Below, one piece after another: positions 25,903-35,658 of a stretch of DNA of 64,000 nt. The translations under genes were made by a program, and so were the position numbers. The notes beneath the pieces are model-generated. The model did no database searches and was not told the origin of the DNA. It saw only the letters and a list, made by a program, of their open reading frames with translations. Within the stretch, counting starts at the first letter, position 1; each line of letters starts with the position of its first letter. Origin of the DNA: M0027 sp021713415 (GTDB lineage: Bacteria > Pseudomonadota > Gammaproteobacteria > Francisellales > Francisellaceae); contig JAKJJQ010000007.1 of NCBI GenBank assembly GCA_021713415.1, positions 24,754 through 88,753 of the forward strand. The letters run 5' to 3'.

Positions 25903-27116
25903 AGCATATTTTATTTATTTCAGATAATTTCTATCCAGAGTCGAATGCGCTTGCAAACCGTCTTTATGATCATGCAAGAATTTGGGTTAAAGAAGGCTAT
26001 CAGGTGACTATATTAACTTGCGTTCCTAATTTTCCAAAGGGTAAGGTATTTCAAGGTTATAAAAACAAATGGCGATCTAAAGAGGTAGTTGATGGAATAG
26101 AAGTTATGCGTATAAAAAGCTTTATTGCACAAAATAAAGGCTCATTTAAACGTATCGTTGATTATTTAAGCTTTGGCATGCATGCAGCTATACAAGGTTT
26201 GTTTATCAAAAAAGTTGATTTGGTGATTGGTACATCTCCTCAGCCATTTTCAGTATTTGCCGCTTGGTTTGTAGCAAGGCTTAAGCGTAAGGCATTTATT
26301 TTTGAATTACGTGATTTATGGCCTGAATCAGTAGTTGCAGTCGATGCGATGGGCAAACAAAATTTGCTATTGAGATTATTTGGTTGGTCAGTTAAACGAC
26401 TATATAAAAAAGCTGATATGATTGTTTCAGTCACAGATAGTTTTAAAAATATATTAATTCAAAAGGATGGCATTGACCCAGAAAAAATTATTGTCTGTAA
26501 AAATGGTATAGACTTTAGTCAAATCAAACCACCCTTAGATGTCCAGTCTCTTAAATTACAGTATCAGATTGGTGAAAAATTTTTAGTGGGCTATATTGGT
26601 ACAATTGGCATGGCACATAGCGTTCATACAATCATAGAGGCCGCTAAGTTAGCTGAAGATCAATCGGTTCATTTTATAATTATGGGTACAGGTGCTTATG
26701 CTGAGCAAATTAAATCACAAGCACAAACTTTAGATAATGTAACGTTTATCGATAGTGGCAGTCGCTCTGATGCCATTGAAGTAACTAATATGTTGGATGC
26801 TAGTATTGTCCATTTAAAAAATACGCCGCTTTTTGAAACGGTCATTCCATCAAAAGTATTTGAATCAATGGCACTAGGTAAGCCAATTTTAATGGGTGTT
26901 AAAGGAGAAGTTAGAGATATTGTTATTAATCAAGCACAAGCTGGTATCGCGTTTGAACCAGAAGACGCAGTAAGTTTAAATCAAGCGATTGCTCAAATGA
27001 AAGTTGAAGAATTTGATCAGAAAAAAATTAAAAATTTTGTTGCAATGTATTTTGATCGCAATCAAATTGCGATTAGAATGTTGGATGAAATCAAATTGAA
27101 GTTATTGAAAGCTTAG
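25899..27116 (+). CDS. Glycosyltransferase family 4, WbuB-like
   Basis: GT-B transferase of 405 residues. The start HILFISDNFYPESNALANR, then FIFELRDLWPESVVAVDAMG in the acceptor domain, and ETVIPSKVFESMALGKPILMG in the donor domain are the signature of the WbuB-type GT4 subgroup, some members of which transfer N-acetylfucosamine. The acidic donor residues in the last motif are intact. It begins inside the end of the heparinase-like gene. The actual donor is not known; nearby wecB and wecC suggest a HexNAc or uronic-acid context. Confidence 0.87.
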   Translation: MKHILFISDNFYPESNALANRLYDHARIWVKEGYQVTILTCVPNFPKGKVFQGYKNKWRSKEVVDGIEVMRIKSFIAQNKGSFKRIVDYLSFGMHAAIQGLFIKKVDLVIGTSPQPFSVFAAWFVARLKRKAFIFELRDLWPESVVAVDAMGKQNLLLRLFGWSVKRLYKKADMIVSVTDSFKNILIQKDGIDPEKIIVCKNGIDFSQIKPPLDVQSLKLQYQIGEKFLVGYIGTIGMAHSVHTIIEAAKLAEDQSVHFIIMGTGAYAEQIKSQAQTLDNVTFIDSGSRSDAIEVTNMLDASIVHLKNTPLFETVIPSKVFESMALGKPILMGVKGEVRDIVINQAQAGIAFEPEDAVSLNQAIAQMKVEEFDQKKIKNFVAMYFDRNQIAIRMLDEIKLKLLKA

Positions 27117-27127
27117 TGAGTATTTAT

Positions 27128-28321
27128 ATGCAAAAGATTAATGTTTATGGGTTAGGTTATATTGGATTGCCTACTGCATCACTATTAGCAACTAAAGGCT
27201 ATGATGTTTTAGGTATTGATATTTCCAAAAAAGTAGTTGATATGATTAATAGAGCTCAGGTACATATTGTTGAGCCAGATTTAGATATTTTAGTAAAATC
27301 AGCTGTTAATTCAAATAAATTACAAGCATCACTTAAGCCTAAAGCTGCTGATGTGCATATTGTTGCTGTACCTACGCCATTTAAAGAAGGCTATCAACCA
27401 GATTTAAGCTATGTTGAATCAGCAATTAAAACACTATGTGATGTTTTAAAGAATAAAGACTTAGTTATTTTAGAATCTACTTCTCCTGTCGGTACGACTG
27501 AGTTTATTCATGATGTCATTAAAGAATTAAGGCCCAAACTAACGGAAGTTTATATTGCCCACTCACCTGAACGTGTCATTCCAGGGCGTGTATTATTGGA
27601 GTTGGTTGAAAATGATCGCGTCATTGGCGGCATTAATCAGGCATCAACAGAAAAAGCACTTGAATTTTATCAAAGTTTTGTCAAAGGTAAGGTATTAGCA
27701 ACCAATGCGCGTACAGCTGAGATGACAAAGTTAACGGAAAACTCATTTCGTGATGTTAATATTGCCTTTGCTAATGAATTATCTTTAATTTGTCATAAGT
27801 TAGATATTGATGTTTGGGAATTAATTCGCCTAGCCAATCATCACCCAAGGGTCAATATTTTACAACCAGGTCCCGGCGTTGGTGGACATTGTATTGCTGT
27901 AGATCCTTGGTTTATCGTCAGTGCAGCACCAAAAGAGGCAAAACTAATTAAAAAGGCACGTGAAGTGAATGATTATAAACCGCAATGGGTTATCAATCAG
28001 GTTATTAAGCAAGCTGATAAATATAAAAGTCCAGTAGTTGCCTGTTTGGGGGCTAGCTTTAAGGCTGATATTGATGATTTACGTGAGTCACCTTCATTAT
28101 CTATTATCAAACAAATTCAAGATAAACTTTCATCGCGGGTGATTGTAGTAGAACCCAATATTGATCAGTTAGAGGGTATTGAACTTGTTGATTTAGATAA
28201 TGCATTAAAGCAAGCTGATATCATCTTAGTTCTGGTTGATCACAAAGAATTTAAAGACTTAGATAAGTCAATGATTTTAGATAAATGTGTTATTGATACA
28301 AAAGGAATATTTGCTTTATGA
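27128..28321 (+). CDS. wecC: UDP-N-acetyl-D-mannosamine dehydrogenase
   Basis: NAD-dependent four-electron oxidation of UDP-ManNAc to UDP-ManNAcA. The 397-residue protein opens MQKINVYGLGYIGLPTAS with the nucleotide motif GLGYIG, has the lysine and asparagine region in TKLTENSFRDVNIAF, and the catalytic cysteine in GPGVGGHCIAVDPWF. ATG 27128 is chosen for that opening; GTG 27116 would add four residues. It overlaps wecB by four bases, and wecB would supply UDP-ManNAc, so the two form a ManNAcA branch. Confidence 0.92.
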   Translation: MQKINVYGLGYIGLPTASLLATKGYDVLGIDISKKVVDMINRAQVHIVEPDLDILVKSAVNSNKLQASLKPKAADVHIVAVPTPFKEGYQPDLSYVESAIKTLCDVLKNKDLVILESTSPVGTTEFIHDVIKELRPKLTEVYIAHSPERVIPGRVLLELVENDRVIGGINQASTEKALEFYQSFVKGKVLATNARTAEMTKLTENSFRDVNIAFANELSLICHKLDIDVWELIRLANHHPRVNILQPGPGVGGHCIAVDPWFIVSAAPKEAKLIKKAREVNDYKPQWVINQVIKQADKYKSPVVACLGASFKADIDDLRESPSLSIIKQIQDKLSSRVIVVEPNIDQLEGIELVDLDNALKQADIILVLVDHKEFKDLDKSMILDKCVIDTKGIFAL

Positions 28322-29460
28322 GTAAAATAAAAGTCTTAAGCGTCTTTGGTACACGGCCAGAAGCAATTAAGATGGCGCCAGTGATTAAAGCACTAGAAGA
28401 CGATGATCAGTATCAGAGTATTGTATGTTTAACCGGCCAGCATCGATCCATGCTTGATCAGATGGTGAGATTATTTGAACTAAAGGTTGATTATGATTTA
28501 GATATTATGCAGCCCAATCAGAGCTTATCGATGATTACGGCAAAAACAGTGACGTTATTAGAAGAGATTATTAGGCAAGAGAACCCCCACTGGCTCATGG
28601 TACAAGGTGATACAACCTCTTGTTTTGCAGCGGCATTGACAGCCTTTTATAATCAGATAAATATAGCGCATGTTGAAGCGGGCCTTAGAACTTATAATTT
28701 ATCATCGCCCTATCCAGAAGAAGCAAATCGTCAACTTGTTAGTCGTATTGCTAATCTACACTTCGCACCAACGAATACTTCACAAGATAATCTTCTTTCA
28801 GAAGGCATAAATAAAGATCACATAGCAGTCACTGGTAATACGGTGATTGATGCATTACTGTGGGTAAAAGATCGAATTAATTGGCAACCTTCGTGGAGTC
28901 AGCGATTTAAAAGCGCAACAAAGGTTATCGAAGATAAGCGTCCCTACATTATGATAACGGGCCATAGAAGGGAAAATCATGGTGAAGGGTTTATTAATAT
29001 TTGTCAGGCAATTCATGTGTTAGCAAAAAAATATCCCAATATGCATTTTATCTATCCTGTTCATTTAAACCCTAATGTCATAAAACCTGTCTTTGACTTA
29101 CTTTCTGAAATTGACAATGTTCATTTGATCGAGCCATTAGATTATGAGCCTTTTATCTATTTAATGAAAAACTGTTATCTGGTATTAACAGATTCAGGTG
29201 GTGTACAAGAAGAGGCGCCCTCATTGGCTAAACCCGTTTTGGTGATGCGTAATACAACAGAGCGCCCAGAAGGTGTAGGTGCTGGAACGGCTAAATTAGT
29301 GGGTACTAATACAGAGTATATTGTCAATGAAGTCTCAGCTCTTATTGATGATGTTGAACTTTATAGTCAGATGGCTCAAGCGGCTAATCCCTATGGGGAT
29401 GGTTTGGCTAGCCAAAGAATCATTAGAGAATTAAAATTATATGATGCTCATTTTAAGTAA
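28318..29460 (+). CDS. wecB: UDP-N-acetylglucosamine 2-epimerase (non-hydrolysing)
   Basis: Interconverts UDP-GlcNAc and UDP-ManNAc. The 380-residue GT-B-like protein has the typical FGTRPEAIKMAPVI opening, QGDTTSCFAAAL, HVEAGLRTYNLSSPYPEE with active-site acidic residues, GHRRENHGEG, and DSGGVQEEAPSL near the C-terminus. Length and motifs match the family. Coupled to wecC upstream and followed nine bases later by the TviB-like gene. Confidence 0.94.
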   Translation: MSKIKVLSVFGTRPEAIKMAPVIKALEDDDQYQSIVCLTGQHRSMLDQMVRLFELKVDYDLDIMQPNQSLSMITAKTVTLLEEIIRQENPHWLMVQGDTTSCFAAALTAFYNQINIAHVEAGLRTYNLSSPYPEEANRQLVSRIANLHFAPTNTSQDNLLSEGINKDHIAVTGNTVIDALLWVKDRINWQPSWSQRFKSATKVIEDKRPYIMITGHRRENHGEGFINICQAIHVLAKKYPNMHFIYPVHLNPNVIKPVFDLLSEIDNVHLIEPLDYEPFIYLMKNCYLVLTDSGGVQEEAPSLAKPVLVMRNTTERPEGVGAGTAKLVGTNTEYIVNEVSALIDDVELYSQMAQAANPYGDGLASQRIIRELKLYDAHFK

Positions 29461-29469
29461 GGCTGATCA

Positions 29470-30726
29470 ATGATTAAAAGAGCTATTTCAGTAATCGGTT
29501 TGGGTTATGTTGGATTGCCAGTTGCGGTCGCTTTTGGTCAAAAGCAGCAAGTTGTTGCTTTTGATATTAATACCAGAAGAATAGAAACGCTTAAAACGGG
29601 CTTTGACTATACACTGGAAGTAACTGATGATAAGTTGCAATCGGCAAATTTGGTTTTAACCGATCAGATAGCCGATTTAAAAAAATCAGATTTTCATATT
29701 GTGGCAGTACCAACGCCAATTGATCGAGCAAATAAACCTGATTTGACCCCTTTATTAAAGGCATCTGAAACAATAGGCAAAGCATTAAAAAAAGGCGATA
29801 TTGTTGTTTATGAGTCAACGGTATATCCAGGTGCAACTGAACAAGATTGTGTGCCAATATTAGAAAAAGAATCGAATCTTATTTGTGGGCGTGATTTTTT
29901 TGTCGGTTATTCGCCAGAGAGAATTAACCCAGGAGATAAAAAGCATACATTTACTAAGATTAAAAAGGTCGTATCAGGGCAAACAAAAGCTATTTGCGAT
30001 ATTATAGCGGATGTATATGCATCGGTGATAGAGGCAGGTGTTTATAAAGCAAGTTCTATAAAAGTTGCTGAGGCTGCCAAGGTAATTGAAAATTCACAGC
30101 GTGATATTAATATTGCTTTTGTTAATGAATTAACCAAAATTTTTCATCTGATGGATATCGATATTTATGAAGTGTTAGAAGCTGCTAAAACTAAGTGGAA
30201 CTTTTTGAGATTTAAACCTGGGTTAGTTGGTGGTCATTGCATTGGTGTTGACCCTTATTATCTAACCTATAAAGCAGAGCAGTTAGGCTATCATCCTGAA
30301 GTAATATTATCAGGGCGACGTATTAATGACAGTATGGGTAAATATGTTGCAGAATTAACGGTTAAAGAGATGATTAAACATAATTTACCTATACGTAATA
30401 GCAAAGTAGCCATTCTAGGGTTTACCTTTAAAGAAAACTGTCCTGATGTTAGAAATACCAAGGTAATTGATATTATTAATGAGTTAAAATCGTATAGTAT
30501 TGAGCCGCTGGTTATTGACGATCAGGCAGATAAAGATGATGCAAAAAGAGCATATGGTATTGAGATTGTGCCAATTGAAAATTTAAACTTGTGTGATTGT
30601 GTGATTGTTGCTGTGGCTCATGATCAGTTTAAACAAAGTCACATTCAGGCATTAATTAAGACAAAAAAAGTGATCATCGATGTAAAAAATATCGTCTCTA
30701 ATAAAAATGAAAAGGTAGTTTTATAG
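29470..30726 (+). CDS. tviB: UDP-N-acetylglucosamine 6-dehydrogenase, TviB/WbpO type
   Basis: Nucleotide-sugar dehydrogenase of 418 residues, second of its kind in the locus. N-terminal GLGYVGLPVAVAFG binds NAD; KVIENSQRDINIAF and GGHCIGVDPYYLTY hold the substrate-binding lysine region and catalytic cysteine. The overall pattern is closest to TviB/WbpO, which oxidise UDP-GlcNAc or UDP-GalNAc to the uronic acid, as in Vi antigen; UDP-ManNAc oxidation is already assigned to wecC. With galE near, a GalNAcA product is plausible. Substrate is an inference. Confidence 0.85.
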   Translation: MIKRAISVIGLGYVGLPVAVAFGQKQQVVAFDINTRRIETLKTGFDYTLEVTDDKLQSANLVLTDQIADLKKSDFHIVAVPTPIDRANKPDLTPLLKASETIGKALKKGDIVVYESTVYPGATEQDCVPILEKESNLICGRDFFVGYSPERINPGDKKHTFTKIKKVVSGQTKAICDIIADVYASVIEAGVYKASSIKVAEAAKVIENSQRDINIAFVNELTKIFHLMDIDIYEVLEAAKTKWNFLRFKPGLVGGHCIGVDPYYLTYKAEQLGYHPEVILSGRRINDSMGKYVAELTVKEMIKHNLPIRNSKVAILGFTFKENCPDVRNTKVIDIINELKSYSIEPLVIDDQADKDDAKRAYGIEIVPIENLNLCDCVIVAVAHDQFKQSHIQALIKTKKVIIDVKNIVSNKNEKVVL

Positions 30727-32141
30727 TGGCAAATTTTAGTCGCAAGATTTATCCTGTGATTCTCTCAGGTGGTGTTGGCTCTAGGCTTTGGCCATTATCA
30801 AGGAAAAAATCACCAAAACAATTTATTCAATTAATTGATGATTATACATTATTGCAAAATACTTGTTTGCGTTATGCTAATGAATCTTTATTTGAAGCAC
30901 CAATTATCGTTTGTAACGAAGATCATCGTTTTCAGGTGGCAGAATCATTAAGGGCATTAGAGATTGATAATGCTCGTATTATTCTTGAGCCTTTTGCTAA
31001 AAATACAGCACCTGCAATTGCGTTAGCTGCATTGGCAGTACTTGAAAATGAGGATGCCTATATGCTGGTATCACCATCTGATCACTATATCGATAATTTT
31101 GATCATGTGATAGAAACACTGACTCAAGCAGAGTTAGATGATGACTATTTATATACATTTGGCATCCAGCCAAAATCACCTGATACAGGTTATGGTTATA
31201 TTAAGCTTGGTAATAAAAAAAATAAATTTATTTATGATGTTGATTTATTTGTTGAAAAACCAAATAAAGAAAAGGCTAAAACTTATCTAGCTGAAGGTGA
31301 TTATTATTGGAATAGTGGTATGTTTTTGTTTAAGGCGTCGACTTATTTAGATCAATTAAAGAAAAGTGAGCCTCAAATATATCAACAATGCCTTGAAAGT
31401 TTTAACCTAAAGCAAAAAGATTTAGATTTTATTCGTGTTAATCGTGAAAGTTTTGTACAGTGTGTGGATATTTCAATTGATTATGCGGTGATGGAAAAAT
31501 CAGAAAACATTGCGCTTATTCCATTAGTCGATTTACACTGGTCAGATATTGGTTCATGGAGAGCTTTATTTGATTTAGCTAAAAAAGATCAGGATGGTAA
31601 TATCGTCAAAGGCGATGTTTATCATGTTAATACCAAAGATTGTTATTTACGCTCTCATGATCGACTATTAGCAACGGCTGGGATTAATAATTTAATAGTT
31701 GTCGAAACAGCAGATGCAATATTAGTAGCAGATACAAACCATACTCAAGAGATAAAAGCATTGGTTAATAAGCTAAATTTAGATAGTCGCCAAGAGATTG
31801 TTAAGCATAAGCGCCATTACGCGCCTTGGGGTTATAGTGATCAGATTGCAAAAGGAAATAACTTTATCGTCAATAAACTCTATTTTAAAATAAATTCGAA
31901 AAGCTCATTACAAATGCACTATCATAAGAGCGAATACTTTACCGTATTATCTGGCGCAGTGAAAATACGTATTGATGATAAAGAGCATTTGCTATCTCAA
32001 GGTATGTCGATTAATATACTACCGCTACAAAGGCATCAGGTGATTGCCATTGGGCATTTACCTGCTGAGATGTTAGAGATACAGTCGGGTAATTATCTTT
32101 CAGATGATGATATTGAACGCTTTGAGGAAATATATGAATGA
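30726..32141 (+). CDS. manC: Mannose-1-phosphate guanylyltransferase / mannose-6-phosphate isomerase
   Basis: Bifunctional 471-residue enzyme making GDP-mannose. The N-terminal nucleotidyltransferase has SGGVGSRLWPLSR (14-26) and KSPKQF, with FVEKP further on; the C-terminal part (about 350-471) is a cupin isomerase domain with YHKSEYFTVLSGAVKI. The start is GTG 30726, overlapping the previous stop by one base. It feeds gmd and fcl immediately downstream, with a four-base overlap to gmd. I see no separate phosphomannomutase gene in this window. Confidence 0.94.
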   Translation: MANFSRKIYPVILSGGVGSRLWPLSRKKSPKQFIQLIDDYTLLQNTCLRYANESLFEAPIIVCNEDHRFQVAESLRALEIDNARIILEPFAKNTAPAIALAALAVLENEDAYMLVSPSDHYIDNFDHVIETLTQAELDDDYLYTFGIQPKSPDTGYGYIKLGNKKNKFIYDVDLFVEKPNKEKAKTYLAEGDYYWNSGMFLFKASTYLDQLKKSEPQIYQQCLESFNLKQKDLDFIRVNRESFVQCVDISIDYAVMEKSENIALIPLVDLHWSDIGSWRALFDLAKKDQDGNIVKGDVYHVNTKDCYLRSHDRLLATAGINNLIVVETADAILVADTNHTQEIKALVNKLNLDSRQEIVKHKRHYAPWGYSDQIAKGNNFIVNKLYFKINSKSSLQMHYHKSEYFTVLSGAVKIRIDDKEHLLSQGMSINILPLQRHQVIAIGHLPAEMLEIQSGNYLSDDDIERFEEIYE

Positions 32142-33247
32142 AAAAAGCTTTTATAACGGGTATTACAGGCCAGGATGGTTCGTATCTTGCTGAACTTTTA
32201 TTAAATAAAGGCTATGAAGTCCATGGTTTAGTCAGAAGAAGTAGTTTAATCAATACCGATAGAATTGACCATCTATACAGTGGTCATCAATCCAGTAAAA
32301 ATTTTCATCTACACTATGGTGATATGACTGATTCATCAAACTTAACAAGACTCATTTCAAAGATTCAACCCGATGAAATTTATAACTTAGCAGCAATGAG
32401 TCATGTCCATGTTAGTTTTGAAACACCAGAATATGTTGCCAATGCTGATGGGTTAGGTACATTACGTATTTTAGAGGCCGTCAGAGTTTTAAAGTTAGAT
32501 AAAAAAACAAAAATTTATCAGGCTTCTACTTCAGAGTTATATGGCAAGGTGCAGGCAATCCCTCAAGATGAACAAACACCTTTTTATCCGCGTTCACCCT
32601 ATGCCGTTGCAAAGTTATATGCCTATTGGATTACCATTAACTATCGACAAGCTTATAATCTATTTGCTTGTAATGGTATTTTATTTAATCATGAGTCTCC
32701 CGTTCGTGGTGAGACATTTGTGACGCGTAAAGTTACAAGGGCAGCAGCTAAAATAGCTTTAGGTTTACAAGATACGCTATATTTGGGCAACTTGGATGCT
32801 AAAAGAGACTGGGGCCATGCAAAAGACTATGTTGAGATGATGTGGTTAATTTTACAAGCCGATGAAGCTGAAGACTGGGTGATGGCAACAGGTGTGACAA
32901 CCCAAGTAAGAGAGTTTGTTAGGTTAGCATTTCGAGAAGTGGGTATTGAGCTTGAATTTAGAGGTGAAGGTATCGATGAAAAGGCTTATATTGTTTCTTG
33001 TTCGGATTCTGATTATCAGTTACCTGTGGGTAAAGAAGTTGTCGCTGTTGATGCACGCTATTTTAGACCCACTGAAGTTGATTTATTGATTGGTGACCCA
33101 ACTAAGGCCCATCAAAAATTAAATTGGAAACCAAAATATAACTTAGCAATGCTTGTTAAAGATATGATGCGCTCAGATTTAGAATTGATGAAAAAAGATA
33201 AGTATTTAATTGAAGGTGGTTATCAGGTTAAGCGAGGATTTGAATAA
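32138..33247 (+). CDS. gmd: GDP-mannose 4,6-dehydratase
   Basis: Extended SDR of 369 residues that makes GDP-4-keto-6-deoxymannose. It has the Gmd-specific opening GITGQDGSYLAELLL (8-22), VRRSS for NADP binding, STSELYGK, and the catalytic SPYAVAK. The C-terminal region with RPTEVDLLIGDP and LNWKP also fits. It is coupled to manC (ATGA overlap) and to fcl (one-base overlap), a standard GDP-L-fucose cassette. Confidence 0.96.
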   Translation: MKKAFITGITGQDGSYLAELLLNKGYEVHGLVRRSSLINTDRIDHLYSGHQSSKNFHLHYGDMTDSSNLTRLISKIQPDEIYNLAAMSHVHVSFETPEYVANADGLGTLRILEAVRVLKLDKKTKIYQASTSELYGKVQAIPQDEQTPFYPRSPYAVAKLYAYWITINYRQAYNLFACNGILFNHESPVRGETFVTRKVTRAAAKIALGLQDTLYLGNLDAKRDWGHAKDYVEMMWLILQADEAEDWVMATGVTTQVREFVRLAFREVGIELEFRGEGIDEKAYIVSCSDSDYQLPVGKEVVAVDARYFRPTEVDLLIGDPTKAHQKLNWKPKYNLAMLVKDMMRSDLELMKKDKYLIEGGYQVKRGFE

Positions 33248-34212
33248 TGAACTTTATGAATCAGCATGCAAAAATTTATGTTGCTGGTCATAATGGCCTC
33301 GTTGGCTCAGCATTGATGCGCCAACTACATGCTCAAGGCTATACTAATATCGTAACGCGTTCGCATAAAGAGTTAGATTTAACCGATAAACAAAAAGTCG
33401 CTGATTTTTTTGCATTAGAGCAGCCTGAATATGTTTTTTTAGCGGCAGCTAAAGTCGGTGGAATTTATGCTAATAATACCTATCCAGCAGATTTTATTCG
33501 AGAAAATATTAATATTCAGCAAAATGTGATCGATCAGGCTTATAAGCATTGTGTAAAGCGTCTGTTATTTTTAGGTAGCTCGTGTATTTATCCCAAAGAT
33601 GCTCCTCAGCCAATGAAAGAAGACTACTTGTTAACTGGTCCTTTAGAGTTGACAAATCGGCCTTATGCGATTGCTAAAATTGCAGGTATTGAAATGTGTT
33701 GGTCATATAATCGACAATATCATACTCAATATCTATCGGTCATGCCAACAAATCTTTATGGGCCTAATGATAACTATGATTTAAATACATCGCATGTATT
33801 GCCAGCATTAATTCGTAAATTTCATGAAGCAAAAATTAACAATCAAGCTCAGGTTGAAGTTTGGGGTTCAGGCTTACCTAAAAGAGAGTTTTTATATTCA
33901 GATGATATGGCCGATGCCTGTATTTTTTTAATGAATTTAGATGATGAAAAATATAATACTTTAATCTTATCAGATATCAACCCACCTTTGATTAACATTG
34001 GCTGTGGCGAAGATGTTTCTATTTTAGAACTAGCAAAGATGATAAAAGAAATTGTTGGCTATTCAGGCGATATCGTACTTAATAAAACCAAACCCGATGG
34101 TACAATGAGGAAGTTATTAGATGTTGAAAATTTAACGCGTTTAGGCTGGCAAGCTAAAATAACTTTGCAGCAGGGAATTAAAAGGGCATATGATTTTTAT
34201 AAAAAGCTTTAA
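33247..34212 (+). CDS. fcl: GDP-L-fucose synthase
   Basis: Bifunctional 3,5-epimerase/4-reductase completing GDP-L-fucose synthesis, 321 residues. Motifs: AGHNGLVGSAL for NADP, LGSSCIYP with the catalytic serine and an active-site cysteine, and RPYAIAK with the catalytic tyrosine and lysine. The start ATG 33247 follows a GAGGA site; a second in-frame ATG three codons on is less likely. It ends the manC-gmd-fcl unit and is followed by a 94-base gap that carries a candidate promoter. Confidence 0.95.
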   Translation: MNFMNQHAKIYVAGHNGLVGSALMRQLHAQGYTNIVTRSHKELDLTDKQKVADFFALEQPEYVFLAAAKVGGIYANNTYPADFIRENINIQQNVIDQAYKHCVKRLLFLGSSCIYPKDAPQPMKEDYLLTGPLELTNRPYAIAKIAGIEMCWSYNRQYHTQYLSVMPTNLYGPNDNYDLNTSHVLPALIRKFHEAKINNQAQVEVWGSGLPKREFLYSDDMADACIFLMNLDDEKYNTLILSDINPPLINIGCGEDVSILELAKMIKEIVGYSGDIVLNKTKPDGTMRKLLDVENLTRLGWQAKITLQQGIKRAYDFYKKL

Positions 34213-34232
34213 AAGCATCCTTTATATTTTCT

Positions 34233-34260
34233 TTGCATTTTTGAAGATAAAATGTAGAAT
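34233..34260 (+). promoter_or_regulatory. Candidate promoter for the second flippase unit
   Basis: TTGCAT (34233-34238) and TAGAAT (34255-34260) with a 16-base spacer lie in the only gap between fcl and the flippase. The match is fair (four and five of six consensus bases). It would drive the unit running from the flippase through the transferases downstream. Confidence 0.4.
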
Positions 34261-34306
34261 TTTGGGTTTGAGAAGCCATATTAAAAATTTTAAATAGGTT
34301 ATTTTA

Positions 34307-35635
34307 TTGTTTTTTGTAAAAAAGATAAAAAAATTGATGTCACATGATTTAATAGCTGGGACATCTTGGCAATTGATTGAGCGCTTTATCAATTTATTTT
34401 TGTCTTTTTTTATTTCAATTTATTTGATCCGATACTTAGGGCCTGAGCGATTTGGTATATGGTCTTATGCGCAAAGTTATGTTTTTTTATTTGCAACATT
34501 AACAACGATGGGGCTACAGGTTGTTTTAGTCAAAGAATTATCTAAAAATGAAAAAAATCAAGAAGAGTTGATGGGCACTGCATTTGTTATAATGCTGATA
34601 GGTAGTATGCTTATGGTTGTTATATCTTTATTGATTGCATATTTTTATCAAGGCATTAATAACACAACATTCTGGATGATTGCACTTTTGGTATTATCCA
34701 ATGTTATTTTATCATTTAACGTAATACAGTTTTACTTTCAGTCGGTTAGCAAAACTAAATTAACAGCTATTGCTTTATTATGCCAAGATTTTATTGATGC
34801 TTTAGGGAAATTAGTTTTTATTGTATATAATCTACCACTTTTGTTTTTAGGAGTAATCTACTGTATTGAAGTTATGTTTATGATTGTAATATTAATCATA
34901 TTTTATAGCAAAAATTTTGCGGGCATTACTTTATGGCGCTTTAATTATGCTTTAGCGAAATCATTATTAAAAATTTCACTACCATTAGCCTTAGCAGGGG
35001 CGATGGTATCATTATATATGAGATTAGATCAGGTAATGCTTGAATACTTTAATGGTATGAGCATAGTTGGCGAATATTCAGCAGCCGTGAAGCTTGTTGA
35101 AATATGGTATATGTTTCCTATGATTATCATTCCTAATTTATTACCTTATTATGTAAAAGCAGTGAACCATCATTCAGATTTATTTTTTAAGGCAGTTAAG
35201 GGTATTTACTGTTGTTGTATTTTAGTTACGGTATCTATTTCATTAATATTAAGTTATTTTGATAAAGAAATAATTAACCTATTATTTGGCATTCATTATA
35301 ACCACAGTGCTTTAATTTTGAAAATTAGTGTATGGACAAGTGTCTTTGTTTTTTTAAATGTTGCTACAGTATTATATTATTATCCAAAAAATCTAGAAAA
35401 ATACATTATACTAAGATCATTTTTTGGACTTTTGGTTAATGTTGTTGCAAATTTTATTTTAATTCCTAGTTATGGTGGTGTTGGGGCTGCATATGCTACT
35501 TTACTAGCTCAGTTTTCAACGGTATTTATTTCGGCACTGCTAATACCAAAATGGCGAGAGAATTTTATATATCTATGCATGGGAGTTGTAAAGTTTAGAG
35601 ATATCGGTAGTATTATAAAAATAATTCAATTATAA
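34307..35635 (+). CDS. wzx: Oligosaccharide flippase, Wzx type (second copy)
   Basis: Polytopic membrane protein of up to 442 residues with about 12-14 hydrophobic segments. The opening region ending GTSWQLIERFINLFLSFFISIYLIRYLGPERFGIWSYAQS is highly characteristic of the Wzx/RfbX family. The only candidate starts are TTG 34307, with an AGG about ten bases upstream, and ATG 34337, with a poor site; the longer form is listed but uncertain. A second flippase next to a second polymerase-like gene suggests a separate or duplicated assembly route in the locus. Confidence 0.88.
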   Translation: MFFVKKIKKLMSHDLIAGTSWQLIERFINLFLSFFISIYLIRYLGPERFGIWSYAQSYVFLFATLTTMGLQVVLVKELSKNEKNQEELMGTAFVIMLIGSMLMVVISLLIAYFYQGINNTTFWMIALLVLSNVILSFNVIQFYFQSVSKTKLTAIALLCQDFIDALGKLVFIVYNLPLLFLGVIYCIEVMFMIVILIIFYSKNFAGITLWRFNYALAKSLLKISLPLALAGAMVSLYMRLDQVMLEYFNGMSIVGEYSAAVKLVEIWYMFPMIIIPNLLPYYVKAVNHHSDLFFKAVKGIYCCCILVTVSISLILSYFDKEIINLLFGIHYNHSALILKISVWTSVFVFLNVATVLYYYPKNLEKYIILRSFFGLLVNVVANFILIPSYGGVGAAYATLLAQFSTVFISALLIPKWRENFIYLCMGVVKFRDIGSIIKIIQL

Positions 35636-35658
35636 ATTTATTGTTAACGGAAAATAAT

